A program made the position numbers and the translations under genes. Below are positions 24,451 through 37,672 of a stretch of 64,000 nt of DNA, piece after piece; within the stretch, counting starts at the first letter, position 1, and each line of letters starts with the position of its first letter. Origin of the DNA: Chaunax sp. Z400 (Eukaryota > Chordata > Actinopteri > Lophiiformes > Chaunacidae); contig CM075194.1 of the NCBI GenBank assembly GCA_037577475.1, forward strand, positions 24,342,492-24,406,491, in the 5' to 3' direction. A model generated the notes under the pieces. It was given only the letters and a program-made list of their open reading frames with translations. It did no database searches and was not told where the DNA came from.

Positions 24451-25500
24451 ATGGTGTCACTCTTGATGGAGTCGTTTCATCATAGCAAACTGAATCTATG
24501 TGTCTGTGTCTAAAAAGCTTTTTGTTTGATGCAAAAAATGTTAAAGGCGTGTAACTCATCTGAAAATATACTAATTATTTGTATATAAGATTTCTTTCAA
24601 TTTTATGCTTTACCTAAATATATAATGACCAACCAATATTTTGCATGTATGTTAGATGGCTGTGCTCATTTAAATAATACTGAATACTAATTTTTTATGT
24701 TTGTCATACATACATACTATTTCCTTATTAAATCAATACACACTGGAAAACCTTAGACTTCTCTAATATCTACAATTATTGTAGCGAAGGAAGACATGTG
24801 ACTTAACAATGACTTATTCTTATATAATTTTAAATACACAAGATATTGCAATATCAAAATAACTAAAGTGTGGCACCGTTCACTTTTGAATTGATACCAA
24901 TGCCGGTATCGTATCTGGAGTTCAGTACCAGTACCCACCTGTGCTTCACTCTCTTTAGTGTCATTTCAGTTGTAAACAAAGAAGTCACCAAATATTTTGC
25001 AACACTGACATAGTTTTACAGATGAAACTGTTCAATGACCTGGGAGCAGCTGGACAAAGTTCTTTGAAGAAGAAACTGATGGAATATCAACAGAGAATTT
25101 GACTTGAAAACATAAATAACTGTCAAAAGGATCCTTATTAACAATCAGGAGAGGACAATAAAATGTAATTGGCACATCTTCACTGCCCTATCCAAAGAAG
25201 AAACACTATCTTTGCTTGTTCTCACACACTCTCAACTTTTCGGTAATGTACTGGCAGCAGCTTCACCTGCAAACTACTGTTTTGTTTTTTACAGTTTCTT
25301 TCTGTATTTTAGAATTACAATATATTACTTAATAAATATGTAGTTCTTTACTGTACTCTTGTAAAATTACAACACAATACTGGTCACAGTTTTGTCAATA
25401 AATGACTGCATATTTACAAAATGTGAGCCGCATTTGAATCACAGTATGCATTAAAAAGAATGCTACTGTAATGTACTACTGCTGAAATGATGAAGGGACT
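24451..25500. other. apob 3' UTR and flank
   Basis: This is A/T-rich non-coding sequence after the apob stop. ATTAAA at about 24726 could serve as a variant poly(A) signal, and a canonical AATAAA near 25398 is a more distal option. No other gene is seen. Confidence 0.4.
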
Positions 25501-25504
25501 GTAC

Positions 25505-25735
25505 TTACAGTATATAGCACCTTTCAAGTCTGACTTACGACTCAAAACACTTTACAATATAAGTCAGCATTCACCCATTCACACACGGAAGTTAACATGC
25601 AAGGAGCAATAAGCATTTACACAATTAATCACACAGCGATGGAGAATGTGGACTGCAGGGGCCGGGCATTGAACCGCCAACTTTACCTTGCAGTAAGTGA
25701 TTTGCTCTACCTGACTCACAGCTGACCATACTAAA
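25505..25735 (-). mobile_element. tRNA-derived SINE, worn, reverse orientation
   Basis: On the minus strand the element begins with a tRNA-like head: an A-box-like GTGAGTCAGGTAGAGC, then a B-box-like GGTTCAATGCC. The body contains CCCTGCAGTCCACATT. This is the same general layout as the intact SINE at 62784-63023, but diverged. It lies between apob and ldah. Confidence 0.5.
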
Positions 25736-26519
25736 TTAAAACTAATAATAGCAATGTTTTTAAAAAAATGACTAATAAGAATAATGAATACTTTACTATC
25801 ACTGTTTGACCAGGATAATGGTATGCCATTTCCTAACCTTTAGTTTATACTGGAAAAACTCAATTTCTACAGATGTGGATAGACCATAATCTCTGTCATA
25901 GCGGAATAAAAGCAGAATGATATAAAAATCTTCAGCTCAAATGTGCTTCTCCTTCCCATGATGCTCTGGTGTTTACAGTTAAGTTTACAGTACATACCTG
26001 TAAATAAGGGCATCCATTTAAAGTGCTGTTATCTCATATTATTTCTCCCTGATTGCGTTGCATTTTACAGCACATCACTGCATGACATTAATACAGTAGA
26101 ATACTGTTCTGATGTCACTTTTCCCATAAACAGTATAAAATTCACATATTAGTGGTTTCATACACAGGTTTCAGACTCATTAAAAATCTAACGTAGTGTT
26201 TTAGCGTGCTAAATAGCATGTTGGTAAGGAGTTTCAGACAGAATCAGTGCCTGGCTGTGCGTTGAGGCCTAAGTTGTTGATGCCTAAGTTTTGTCTTTCA
26301 TAGAGGGTCAACTCTCCATGAGCCAGCACAGTGCTGGTTGCAGACATTAGCTACAGCTGCAGTGTATTAGATTAGATATGTTTTCTTTTGGTTTTCCTCA
26401 GGTTAGACATGTTGCCCACGCCTGCTTTGCATTTCACATCACAAATCAGCAGGTGAGTTTGAAAAATTCAGCATGATTACTTGCTTGTGTGACCGACACT
26501 TACAAAAAGAGATATAGCC

Positions 26520-27125
26520 TTCTTCAAGTTCATTATTTATACTTCAGTAAAGTTCAAGTATATTTTCCAAGAATAATTTATGTTGTAAGTATACTAATAT
26601 CAGTGCACTAACAGTAAACTTGCAAGTGTGCTATAATAATACTTCTTGGGACTAAATTGACCAAATTTTGGGTTTACAAAAGAATACTGTTAAGTATACT
26701 TTAAGTGTAAGATTAGTAATCTTTTAGTACTTAACTAGTTTACAAGTTTTATTTTGTACTGTGAACTATACTATAAGTGAACTCATAAGTACTAGTTACA
26801 TACCTTTTAGTTCATTTTCAGTATAAGGCAATAATATCATACTTTAATTAAGTATATCTCAGCCAAAAGATAAGTACAAGTATAGTTCAAATATACTTCA
26901 GTATACTTGTTTGTACAATTTGTTGTTTTGTTGTATCTGTAAGGTGAGCTTGAGTGTCCTGAAAGGCGCCCATAAATAAAATGTATTATTATTATTATTA
27001 TTATACTTGCCAAGTATAAGCCAAGTGTACGTAAGTATATTTCTATTAAGTATATCTCTGGTAAGTACATATAGTATACTGAAAGTATACTCTCCTATTT
27101 TTATTTTAAAAGAAGTATATTGATA
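26520..27125. repeat. AGTATAC-rich repeat with nested insert
   Basis: The block is built from many variants of AAGTATAC/GTATACTT in both orientations, so it is strongly self-complementary. Inside it, about 26935-27004 is different in kind: GGTGAGCTTGAGTGTCC leading to AAATAAAATG and then (TTA)n, which looks like the 3' end of a SINE. The AGTATA pattern resumes after the insert. No coding potential is seen. Confidence 0.55.
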
Positions 27126-27329
27126 GCACAAGTTTCTCCCTCTTGTCTCTCTCTATACTCCAAGTTACGCTCTCACCCCGATACATTCTCAGCTACAGAA
27201 GTTTTAGATTGATTTAACATGAATCACACTGCTCACGTACAGTACTCAGCCCTACAAATAAATTGTATTTTTCTGCAATTGCACGTTTTCTGTTTGTTTT
27301 TTTCTTCTTCTATTTAACATGCCCTGTTC

Positions 27330-27465
27330 CCTTTAAGGGGGACGTCCGCTAAACTGACCAATCAGAATCGAACAGTATGCTAAGCAGGAAGTTCTGTCAC
27401 TAGCAGCAGATTTTTCAATGGGGAGGATACCACCGTCTTTTCTCTATTATTAAGAGGTAAAACAC
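27330..27465 (+). promoter_or_regulatory. ldah: candidate ldah promoter and first non-coding exon
   Basis: A CCAAT box (27358-27362, context GACCAATCAG) lies upstream of a short GC-richer stretch ending at ATTAAGAG followed by GTAAAA, a possible splice donor near 27463. The first ldah coding exon begins with an AG acceptor at 28085-28086 and has only 8 nt before its ATG, so an upstream leader exon is required. This is the best candidate I see. It is inferred from position and motifs only. Confidence 0.4.
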
Positions 27466-28094
27466 ACAACATACTTTATATAGACAACCAACTACTAGGA
27501 TTGAAGCTAATGTCATTCATTGCCTTGTAATTTTTCTAATGTAATTATTATTTATTGTTATTTGTCAATGCTCGTGGTTCTCTCACACCAAACTTTATTT
27601 AAAATATATCAGTACGGATTCATACGATAGAGACATGTGCTTTATTAATACAGGTCACTACAATTATAATGTGATCAAACAGTTATCATATGCTACATTA
27701 GCAGATAAGCAAAAATTATATCAGTAAAATGCTGCCTTTTAAGTTAAGTGTACTCACTATTGAATCTTTCACATGGAAGCTGTGTGTTGTACACTGGTGT
27801 AAAGTTTAAAGTGTTTGAAACTCTTTAAGTTCTTTGAATATGAGCACCACAAACACAACTCACTGTTGAACCTTTGTCCCGGTTGAAATGCAGCACCTCT
27901 GGACCCTGTTGATAAACTGTATTAGCTACTAGAGGCAGCTCTGATGTAATACAGCTGCACCTTTTCAGTTATACTGTATCCATGTATTTACCATGTGATG
28001 TGATTGAATGGATTAAAGATCTCAAAGTAAACTGTGAGTTTTAAATTGCTGTTAGTATTGATAATGTTTCCCCCTCTTCCTCAAAGCTAGTGAG

Positions 28095-31000
28095 ATGGAC
28101 AACATGCTGACAGACAGTAGAGATGAACCACAGACCGACTTTATCTACTGCTGGGGAGCCGCCACAGAGGTTCTGAAATTTGGCTCCTGTCAGTTACACT
28201 CAGGGCACAAAGTACTTTTTCTCATCATTCCAGGTGAGTCAGAAAACAGAATCAATCAGGAAATAGTTTCCAGATCAAGCCACAACTAAAGCTTCTAATA
28301 AATATTCATCAGTGAAGAAACCGACTATCTGGTGACGAGGCAGAGATGCTTGTGTTGGTGAAGAGAAACTTTATTAAAGATGATTAAAGCCTATACATAT
28401 GCTGACACACAACCACCTCAAGGTGCCTTATTCTGTTTCTAGTGGCTTTTCAAACTGCGAGCTTTTTGGATCTGTTTTCATTTGAAAAACAAAATGATTT
28501 AAAACCATGATTTAGAGATTTGTTTGAGTGAGACAAGGTTGTACCTCTCTGGTGCAGTCTGAGAGAAAAGTTATAAACGACCGTATACATGAAATCTTTA
28601 TTTACCTGAAAAAGGAGAGGCAGCTACAAATGTTTGTGTTTGCTGTCAATGATGGTTTCAAAACCTTTTAAGAAATCAGTATCAGCAGGTCAGACTTTAT
28701 AAAAATCAGTCATCAGAAATGGCCAAGAAAATTGCAATCAGCGCACCTCTAATTTTAAGTGGCAAAAATAAGATATAAGTTGACTAAATATGCTTTTTAT
28801 TTTTTATTTACATTTATATTTTATTATCATTTATTGAGAAATTATTGAAAATGTCAAAATATGCCATATATATCTGGCAATGATAGCAAAACTCCTCGAT
28901 CTGGATCTGGATCTGGATCTGCCTTAAATCTAACAGTTTTCTTTGGCTCGTCCCTCCACAAAATTTCATCCAAATCTGTTAATAGCTTTTTGAGATGTAC
29001 ACAAACAGACAAATATACTATCAAACATGGGTGATCACAAAAAGACAGGTCCTGCATCAGCTACTTACAGCTGTAACGATTAGTCCATTAATTGATTAGT
29101 CAATCGCAAGAAAATTAATCATTAGCTATTTGCTGCTTTTCTTTATCATTTCTGATGGTAAATGAGGAGTCTTTGGGTTGTTGAGTATTTTTGAATATAT
29201 CTATTTAATTAAAAAGAATAATGTTTTATCACATGTTGTCAACTACATGATTAATCATCAAAATAATCAGCACATGTGCCTCTCCTTCGGATATGCATGT
29301 CCATTTGTTGGCTCTCTCTCCCTTTTCTTGTCTTGTTGCCTCACATCCCTTCAGTAAACATGGACACGTGGTAATGAGACCTTCTCTTTACAGAAGTAGC
29401 ATCCATTTAAACGTATTTAAACACAGTCTGCATCAGAGATGCTTAAACATGACATGTCAAAAGTCCCTTTGAGCGGTCAGAACAAGGACGTCCAAACTTT
29501 AGATTGACTTTGTGACTGAGCAGCAAAGACTGACAGCTGAAAGTGACATTAGGATGTTAGCAGGGTCCTTGCACAAGACAAAACAGGTGAGCATTTCACT
29601 ATCAAAATATGTACGTGACTATAATTTCCAATTTTCATACGAGTGTAACACCGATTTGAAATACATCGCCTGGAGAATTGTCATACTTCTTCAAATTTGA
29701 GGCAAATGTTTAGTGATAGTGCGCTTTGCAACTTCATTTTGTCCTATGCTTCTAAAAATAAATCCACAGGTGGATTTATTTAGGTGTATAAGGTGTTTTC
29801 TTTCCGGTAAGTCCTCATTTATGCATACAGTCAGAGTTGATCAGAAGCTACAACCATTTTGATTTGGGTATGTCACTTTAGGCATTTTTCCTCCAATCCA
29901 AAATAGGGGTGGAAAAAGGTTCATCAATAATGGAGACAGTCATTTAGTCCTGCAGCTAATTTTGTGGTCATGTGTCAAAATGTAGTTTCTATCTATTTCT
30001 TTATTTCTTTAGTTTATACTGAGTTTGCATGGTGTTAATTTCTAAATAAAATCACCTCAAGCTAACTGATGCACACAAAGGTGTAGGTGGTTTTACTGGT
30101 TGGTATGTGCACAATAGTAGTAATAGTCAGTAAAAGTCATCAGGTTTCTTGAACAGCTAAATCTGGCCATGACTGCATCAACCACTGACACAGCAGTTCA
30201 AGTGCTTTTCTGTGTGAGCAGAGAAATTTGAAAAGTTAATCTTACGTCTCAATTCTTCTATGTTCTTTGTTGATGTATAGTAGTATATCAATGACAGTTA
30301 GATACAAATCTACACTGCCATTAATAAAACTGTCTCTGTTGTAGTCACTTCTACTCATTTAATATTGAAACTTACAGGAAAGGGATGGGTGTATATTGAG
30401 AATGGAACGTATCATGACAGCTTAATAATTAGAGAAATGTGCCTTGAAAGAGAGCCTTGATTAAAATGAGCAGGTTTTTTGGAAGAATCCAAGCATTGAT
30501 TGTGAAATAAAAACATATATAGATCACATACACGCTGTACCTCTGCTGTCTTCCATTCAGGTAACCCTGGTGTAGTGGGCTTCTACAGAACCTTTATGCA
30601 AAACATTCACAGTATGTTTGGATACCGCCACCCGGTGTGGGCTGTAAGCCATGCTGGCCACTGTGTGCCACCAGACTCCATGGATATGATCGAAGGTACG
30701 GACTATTCTCAAATTCTTTTCATCTTCCTTGTTGACCTGAGGACACTGGAAGAGAGAGCATGAATAATTATGCTAGCTGAAAGGAGAATGCTCATCTCAC
30801 CTAACATGTTTAGAAGTTGGGAGTTATTGTTGAGTAACTCTGGCTATAGGGCTGTGGAATATGACCTAAATCTCATGTCCCGGTATTGGTCATTTCACGT
30901 CCAGACTTAGGCCTGCTTGGTGGAAGTTGTCCACTCACCAAGGCCAAAGCGTCAGCAGCTTCAAGGAAAATCAGTTCTCTAAATGCTATTAATATGACGT

Positions 31001-34000
31001 TCTCAAAAGACAGCTATGGGGGCAGTGCAGCACCCGGACAGTCTGCAACACCTCACACGCTAACTTATTTTCAAAAAAGGCAAGCCTTAACTAATGACTA
31101 ATGACTTTTAAGAGAGGGACAAGATGCAGCAGAGAGGCTGCTCTCCAATGCTGGCATCACGTCATCTGAATAACACAGTAAATTACTTTCAAAATAATGA
31201 ATCTGTCAAATGCAGTTAGCTTTTTGTATTTCACTGGACAGAGGACACTGGTGAATGGTTTAGCACCCAGTATCCTGGAGAAAAAGCCCCCTATCTCTTC
31301 ATTCAAGTATTGTGATAGCATCACATCAGGAGATTAGCATGTCGCCTCAGTCATGATTTGGAAGACGTTTTATTAACTACAGGTGCAGCTCATAATGTTT
31401 GGAAATCTCAGCATTTATTTACAATATTTGTGCAAATGAACTCATTTATAGATAAAAATAAATATTGATCAAAAATACCACAAATTTGTAACCTTTTCTC
31501 TCCTCTGTGTTTATTTTTGCCTTGATGCAAATTTCCCTCCTTTCTGTGCCATGTGGAAGAAGGCAAAGCATCACCCGAAAAATAAATTATCCTATAACTG
31601 GAATAAAACTAGATTTCTGGGTTTTGGATAAATTAAAAGAAACGGGATGATCAAATCAAAATGGTTTAAATGGTGTTCTATTTTCTGAAGCAAAGGTTTT
31701 AGGGTTCACTATGGAGCACAGAAAAGTATCTAAGTCCAGCTTAGATCATATTTTGTACTGTTCACTTTATCTTCTGTGGTTTTGTTACCTCACAGAGGTG
31801 TGGGGCAACATGTACATAACTTATTATAAACCTTTGTATTACAGAAAAGACCAATAAAACACAACAAGGTGGATTGAAATGGTCCAGACATGAAACAAAC
31901 CGTATCCAGACATTTTCAGGATAGTGCATGTGTGAAAGGTACTGCAGACATTGCAAGGTTGGATCATTTTTTATTATCATTATGGATATTTTGCACTATT
32001 TTTCTCCAGATGCCTCCTCATCAGCAGAGTGTGACGTGTTTGGCCTGAACGGACAGATTGAACACAAACTGGCCTTCCTCAGGAAACATGTCCCCAGTGA
32101 AACCAGACTGGTGCTGGTGGGACACTCTATTGGCTGCTACATTATTCTGGAGCTGATGAAGAGAGATCCTGAACTCAAGGTTAGACACGATATCTACCAA
32201 TCTTTCTTTTAGGGCAGGGGTTCCCATTGCGAGCCACCAATGGAGGGGTCGGGAGATGATTTCCAGAAATCAACTAAAATTTTAAAATGATTAGATCTTG
32301 TTACAAAAGATAAATAGTAGTTCAATTTATAATAAAACCACTGGATAAGCCTATTACTGTGTTTGCGCTTAATGTTCGTGTGCTTCAACCACCTCCTGGG
32401 ATAGTGGCCGTCGCGAGTCTCTGTCACCGATATTTTGGGGGTCAGAGGGTAAAAATTTGGGGAAACCGTGTTTTAAGGAGAAACACAACAATAAAACATA
32501 TGTTATCAAAAACAGCTGGATGACAGTCATAGCAGAGTTAGTGACACCTGTGGCTAGAAAAGACTTCAGCAGAGCTTAAAACACCCCTGCAAAAAAAAAG
32601 TTCTTATCTCAGTGAATCTTGTAACTTCTATGATTTGTCTATTTCTGTATGTCCTGTTACCTGAAGTCACGCTGAAAGGTGTCCTTTTTAACCTTTGATT
32701 AGGTTGTAAAGGCCGTCATGCTGTTTCCCACCATTGAGCGCATGGCTCAGACCCCTCAGGGGAAAGTGATGACCCCAGTGCTGTGTCACATGCGTTACAT
32801 GGCCTACCTGCCTCTCTTCCTGCTCTCTCTGCTGCCTGAGCGACTCAAAGCGAACCTGATCAAACTGGTGCTCAGTGGCATCCAGTCTCTGGACCAAACT
32901 GTAGTCCAACCTACCGTAGATCTACTCAGTGGAGACTGTGCAGGTTGGTTACGCCTTCTTCTTGACTCATGTGATGTTTATAATGGTTTATAGCTGTGGT
33001 GAGTAGCTTAGCTTTCAGTACACTGTTTCTGAGGCACAAATAAGACATAGCTCTGCTTTGGCCTAGAGTGTCAGGGCCCTTTTATAATATTACATGCAAT
33101 ATTTAACCTTAAATTAGTCTAAATAAATCGGTTTATAGCAACTAATCAGCATTGCTATATGATTCCAACCACATACTTGTTTTAACCCAGAAGAAAACGT
33201 TTTGTTTTATCACGTTCAGGTGATTTGAAATGAAACAGAGTAATAATAACGATACATTTTATTTATAAGCGCTTTTCAAAATACTCAAAGACGCTTAATA
33301 TGTCCAGAAATAACAGGAGAAAAAACATAATTAAAAATGAATCAATATCAGATATTAAAAGAAAGCAAATATAAACAACTCAAATGACAGCAACAAATTA
33401 CATCACACTAATAAACGAAGCAGATTCTAAACTGTTCGTCTTTAGTACGTTAGTACTGTATGCAGTATAGACTCTACAGAGGAGGGTATACCATGCAGCA
33501 AGCTGGACGTAGCCGTAGACGTAGCCAATCAATCCTAAAATCCCAGACAGACGTGATGAGTATGATGGCTGTGGTTCAGCTTTTCTCTGTTAACCCAGGC
33601 TTTCTGCTCCACGCTCTGTGAATGTTCCCATAAAACAGGGTTTTCTGCATCACCGACTCTCTTTAAAATTGACTGATAATTTTCCTGCCTTCTCAACACA
33701 ATTAAAATGCTATGAAGCTATAAAGCCAGAAATCTGTTTGTGTACATGTGTAAGTTCATTTGTTTAATTTACAGCTAAATGCTGTTAAATTTTAAACCAT
33801 TTAGGTCTGACACTGTCAAATAATGAAGAATATGTGGAAATTACCGTTAGTTTTTGGTCAAATCAAAGTGAAATTAGTTATATTGATTGAATGTCTGTGA
33901 TAAACACCAATAGACTAATCAATTTTGTAACTGATCTTCCATTAGCTACATTATCAGCAGTGTAAATCAGACAATGCCAGCAAAGTAGGACCAAGAGGAA

Positions 34001-35632
34001 AAACATCCTCCAGTGTGGTCCAACGTGGCTGTGCCTCCATCGTTATTTAAGTGTATGGATTTTTATTACCTGAAGCAAATGGTTGATGCGTTCATCATCA
34101 ACTGAAAGCATGTATTCTGTGGCAGAAAACAAAACCTCAGTGAGATGCATAGCATTTGGTTTACTCTGCTCTCTCTGTCTGATGACACTATGCAGCTCCC
34201 AGGTTTGCATATAGAACGTTTTCCCTCGCTCATAGAGAATATAGTCCGGAGAGAGTTAGTGAATGGACAGCACTGCTTATTTTATTCGGAGACTTTGAAC
34301 ACAACATTCTCTGGAGCAGATTAGGTTAGGTGTGTAGCATCCATTACCATGGGGATTCAGCGAAGTCAAAATAGAGACACCTTCATGACGTTGACAACTC
34401 AACATTCCGCCACGAAGAATTATGGCTTCCCCTCTGGAAGCTGCTGCTGTCCTCAAAGAACCAGGAGAATATAGTCACACAGCGACCATTTTCTTCTGAC
34501 CTCACCCTCGATGGAAAACGTCATTCTGCTGTGTTCCAGGAATCTGACAATCAGACAATCATTTCACCACTTCCTGATTGATCAAAATCACAGTTGATTG
34601 CCAAAATCCGGAGGAGCAGCGGCCATATTTCCTGGTAAAACAACATATTTATTGATTAGCTGTAATTGGATAACAGTGTTGAGCCATTCCCTAGCTAACA
34701 TGTAGTTACACAATAAGACAGGAAAGGGGTGAATTAATTCTGAAATATCAACACACATCTTGGACACATGTATTTAAGCCTGGGAGTACAAAGACTGGAT
34801 CTTATCAAACCAAACCATAATGTTGGCTATGAAATGATTGAATGCTAACGTTAGCTGTTTTACCCAATGGCTTATCAATTATGTTGTTGTACCTTGAAAA
34901 ATGACCTAATGTCCTTCTCAGATTTTCACAATCCATTTTGATTTCTAATGCTGATCAATCGTGAAGCATTGAAATGATAACTGTTTGTCAGATTCTTTAC
35001 GTTTACAGGACTAGAAACCCAACAGTATGATGTGATGCCAGCATTTGAGTTGGCTGCCATGTGAATATGGTCTATAGATGCAAATTGAATCTACTCTGTA
35101 AGACAAACTCTGTATGTCTTTTAATATTTCTAGGATGTCTGAAATAATTTTATGGTTTTTGTTTCTCTTCGTAGCCAATGCTATGTACATGGGGGGTCAG
35201 GAGATGAGGAAGGTTCTGGAAAGAGACAATGTAACCATAAAGAAAAATCTTGATAAGGTAAGAAGAGGCCTACCTATATTATCCCAATGTGACAATTCTG
35301 TTTACTCAATAGCTACAAGTCAATATTTGATCAAATAATATCAGAAAACATAGGACAACACATTTGAACTGTCCATGAATGGTTTACTTGTTCCATGTCC
35401 TTTTTAGATGTTATATGTTCCATGTCTGTCCTCCCATTTTCAGCTTATATTTTATTACGGAGCGACAGATCACTGGTGCCCTGTTCAGTATTATCATGAC
35501 ATCAAACAGGACTTCCCACATGGACATTTAAGACTGTGTGAAAAGGGCTTCCGCCACGCCTTCGTCCTGGATGCGGGAAGAGAAGTCGCCAGAATGGTGG
35601 TTGAATGGATCAGTGGAGATTTGAGGACATGA
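28095..35632 (+). CDS. ldah: lipid droplet-associated hydrolase
   Basis: This alpha/beta-hydrolase sits on lipid droplets and is implicated in sterol-ester and triglyceride turnover. The coding exons are 28095-28233, 30561-30695, 32010-32179, 32703-32943, 35175-35257 and 35444-35632. Together they are 957 nt, or 318 aa plus stop, against about 325 aa in human. Borders are AG/GT and the phases join. The oxyanion-side IPGNPG spans the first junction. The nucleophile elbow GHSIG is in exon 3, the acidic residue lies in YYGATDHWCP, and the catalytic His is in FRHAF in the last exon. LFPTIERM and GGQEM are family hallmarks. The ATG chosen is the first in the exon, immediately after the acceptor. 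It is next to apob, as in mammals, so the neighbourhood is conserved. No lesions are seen. Confidence 0.95.
28896..28921. repeat. (GATCTG)n short tandem repeat
   Basis: About four copies of GATCTG lie in the first ldah coding intron. The following 28960-29030 resembles the end of a common fish repeat (CAAAATTTCATCCAAATCTG, then GAGATGTACACAAACAGAC). Confidence 0.7.
29071..29275. mobile_element. hAT-like MITE remnant
   Basis: It opens with GTAACGATTAGTCCATTAAT and GATTAGTCAATCGC and closes with GATTAATCATCAAAATAATC, an inverted version of the start. The interior TTTGCTGCTTTTCT matches a very common fish MITE family with terminal CGATTAGTCGATTAATCG. It has no ORF. A different part of the same family interrupts the dglucy pseudogene at 38868-39135. 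It lies in an ldah intron. Confidence 0.55.
29276..30560. other. ldah intron, no further feature seen
   Basis: A/T-rich non-coding sequence without long ORFs or recognisable repeats. The ldah introns 30696-32009 and 32180-32702 look the same. Confidence 0.5.
33238..33310. repeat. short interspersed repeat fragment in ldah intron
   Basis: ACATTTTATTTATAAGCGC followed by TTTTCAAAATACTCAAAG is the typical end of an abundant fish repeat. The remainder of this 2.2 kb intron (32944-35174) shows nothing I can classify. Confidence 0.4.
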
Positions 35633-35805
35633 GCTCAGACCATCTACCTCACAGGAACACTCTGGATCCAGATCCGACACGGGGCTTTATTTTTATTAGC
35701 AGAAACCATTTAATTGGACTGAGAATGAAAGCTAAGGGCTGAAGAAATGTCAAATATTAATTTAAATAACTTTTTACTGATATGGTTGTGAATCAGAATA
35801 AGCAC

Positions 35806-35811
35806 AATAAA
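35806..35811 (+). terminator. ldah: ldah poly(A) signal
   Basis: A canonical AATAAA lies 174 nt after the ldah stop codon, in A/T-rich sequence. Confidence 0.6.
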
Positions 35812-36104
35812 AAACCCACATGTAAAACATGACAGCTCTAAAAATTGAAACATATTTTATAGAAACACAAAACAGTGTTGTGTCTATTATATTCAGTCAT
35901 CCGCCTCCAAAGATGAAACCATCAAACTGTTACTGTAGCACTTCTCATGCAGGAACACGTGATTTAAGTTTATTTTACATGATTTTTTACATGTAATAAT
36001 TCATGCATTCCCCTGTTTAATGACCGAAGTAGTAGAACATTCATGTTGTCTTATGTTAGTTCAGGTCAGTTCTTCAGCAAAACTAATGACGGACTACGTT
36101 CAGT

Positions 36105-36553
36105 CACAATCAGTCAGTGTAAAAAGGAGTAAAATAAAAGTTTTGGAGTGGCCTAGTCAAAGTCTGGACCTGAACCACATTAAGATACTGTGGTGGGACC
36201 TGAAAAGAGCAGTTCCTGCTCACAGACCCTCCAATATGGCTGCACTAAAGCAGTTCTGTAAAGAAGAAATTCACTACACCAATGTCAGAGACTGATCTCT
36301 AGGTATGACAAGAGTTTGGTTGCAGTTGTTGCTGCTAAAGGTGGCTCAACTAGCAACGACGGTCAGGTGGAAAAACACTGGTGATTCAGGTATTGGATAA
36401 CTTTTTTGGTTCAATGAATAAAATGATCATTTAAGGTTTCCATTTTGTGTTTACTCAGGTTTTCTTTGTTCAATTTAGTCACAGTTTAGTATGAGATACA
36501 CACAAAAACAGAAGAAATCAGAAGAGAGTCTAACACTTGTTCATACCACTGTA
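36105..36553 (+). mobile_element. Tc1-like transposon 3' remnant
   Basis: The frame 36146-36295 encodes the C-terminal part of a Tc1 transposase, with WPSQSLDLNHIKILWWDL followed by RAVPAHRPSN and QFCKEE. The catalytic DxxP-I-E region is degraded (NHIKI where NPIEN is usual). The downstream sequence follows the usual Tc1 3' flank and ends with CACTGTA at 36547-36553, the expected terminal repeat. The 5' half is absent. Confidence 0.75.
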
Positions 36554-37124
36554 TGTCTGTGTAGCCTGCCAGTATTTTAGTTTTTTTAAAAACACATGTA
36601 AATTGTGTACACAGCTCTTTATGAGGAAATGCCCCACCTGCCCCAAATGACCAGTCTCCAGTGAAAATGTCAATACACTTACCAAGCTGTTTGTCATTAT
36701 TCCTTTAGTAAGACGCACACGGCCAGATGCAGTGTACACTCTAGATTCACTTTTTTTCCATGCTGTTACACTTATAAAAACAGTTTGTTTGGTTCAAGTC
36801 TTAAAATCCTAAGAACTGAACATGGAAGGTAATAACTTCATGCAGCTTTATTTAACAAGCCTAGTTTTGTCTATAGGTTGTGACAGTTCAAATAAGACCA
36901 GACTATAACAGGACTTTACCTCCCATGCTGGATTACACAGGTCAGGATAGAGATCTGCATGTGCATACAGTATCTGAACCATACAAGCCACAGACTGGCC
37001 TTCTGGAAGGTTTTTTCCCTCTACCCTCCAACACAGAGTTCAGATTTGTAATCCAAAGAATATTCAGAGCAGCAGCAACAGAGACGTCTCCAGTATTTCT
37101 TTTACAGTTCTTTTTAATCAGACA

Positions 37125-37672
37125 CTAGAAAAAGAGTGATTCATTTTTAAGAACCCTTGAATCCTCTTTAGCAGTCATCGCCCAGGTACCACCAATCATC
37201 AACATCTCCTTACCTTTAACCCAGAGGGTCTCCTGGTGGTGGAGCACTGGCAGGGACGTCTGGAGGTGTGCATTTGGACCACTACAGCGGGGACAGCATT
37301 CTTCCTGGCCAAACCACAGGTGCAGATTCAGTGTGTGGGGGAGTGTGTCATATGCTGACCTGATGATGAAGCTGAGCATTTCCTGTGGGATCTTCCACAG
37401 GCCCTCCATGCCGATGTCTCTGCCAATGATGCCCTCCCACAATGATCATTGCCAGGTTGACTTTTGTGTGGGTTTTCCTTTTGTTGCGTGTGGGACCTTG
37501 GTGCATTCTGTTTTTCACACATTAAAGAGTTTATCATACCATTTGAGGGAGATTTGAATGATTCCCACATTACTTAACAATCTTGTGTTACAATCCATTG
37601 TCCTTTAAAAGTTTTAGAATCAATGATATTCTCTTCACCTGTCAGTGGTTATAATGTTATGGCTGATCGGTA
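37125..37672 (-). mobile_element. transposon mosaic: LINE C-terminal fragment plus Tc1 terminal repeat
   Basis: A minus-strand frame (37125-37442) encodes a stretch typical of the C-terminal end of fish LINE reverse transcriptases. It reads like FIIRSAYDTLPHTLNL, then the zinc-finger-like LWFGQEECCPRC. At 37638-37672, GTGGTTATAATGTTATGGC then TGATCGGTA is the terminal repeat of the same Tc1-like family as at 1092-1930. No complete element remains. The same mosaic is at 60195-60772. Confidence 0.45.

Noticed and set aside
36880..37128. ORF of 82 codons at the start of the duplicated block (also 59951-60187)
   Set aside because: It is conserved only between the two recent copies, has no known domain, and differs by a frame change at its end. 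I could not support it as a gene.
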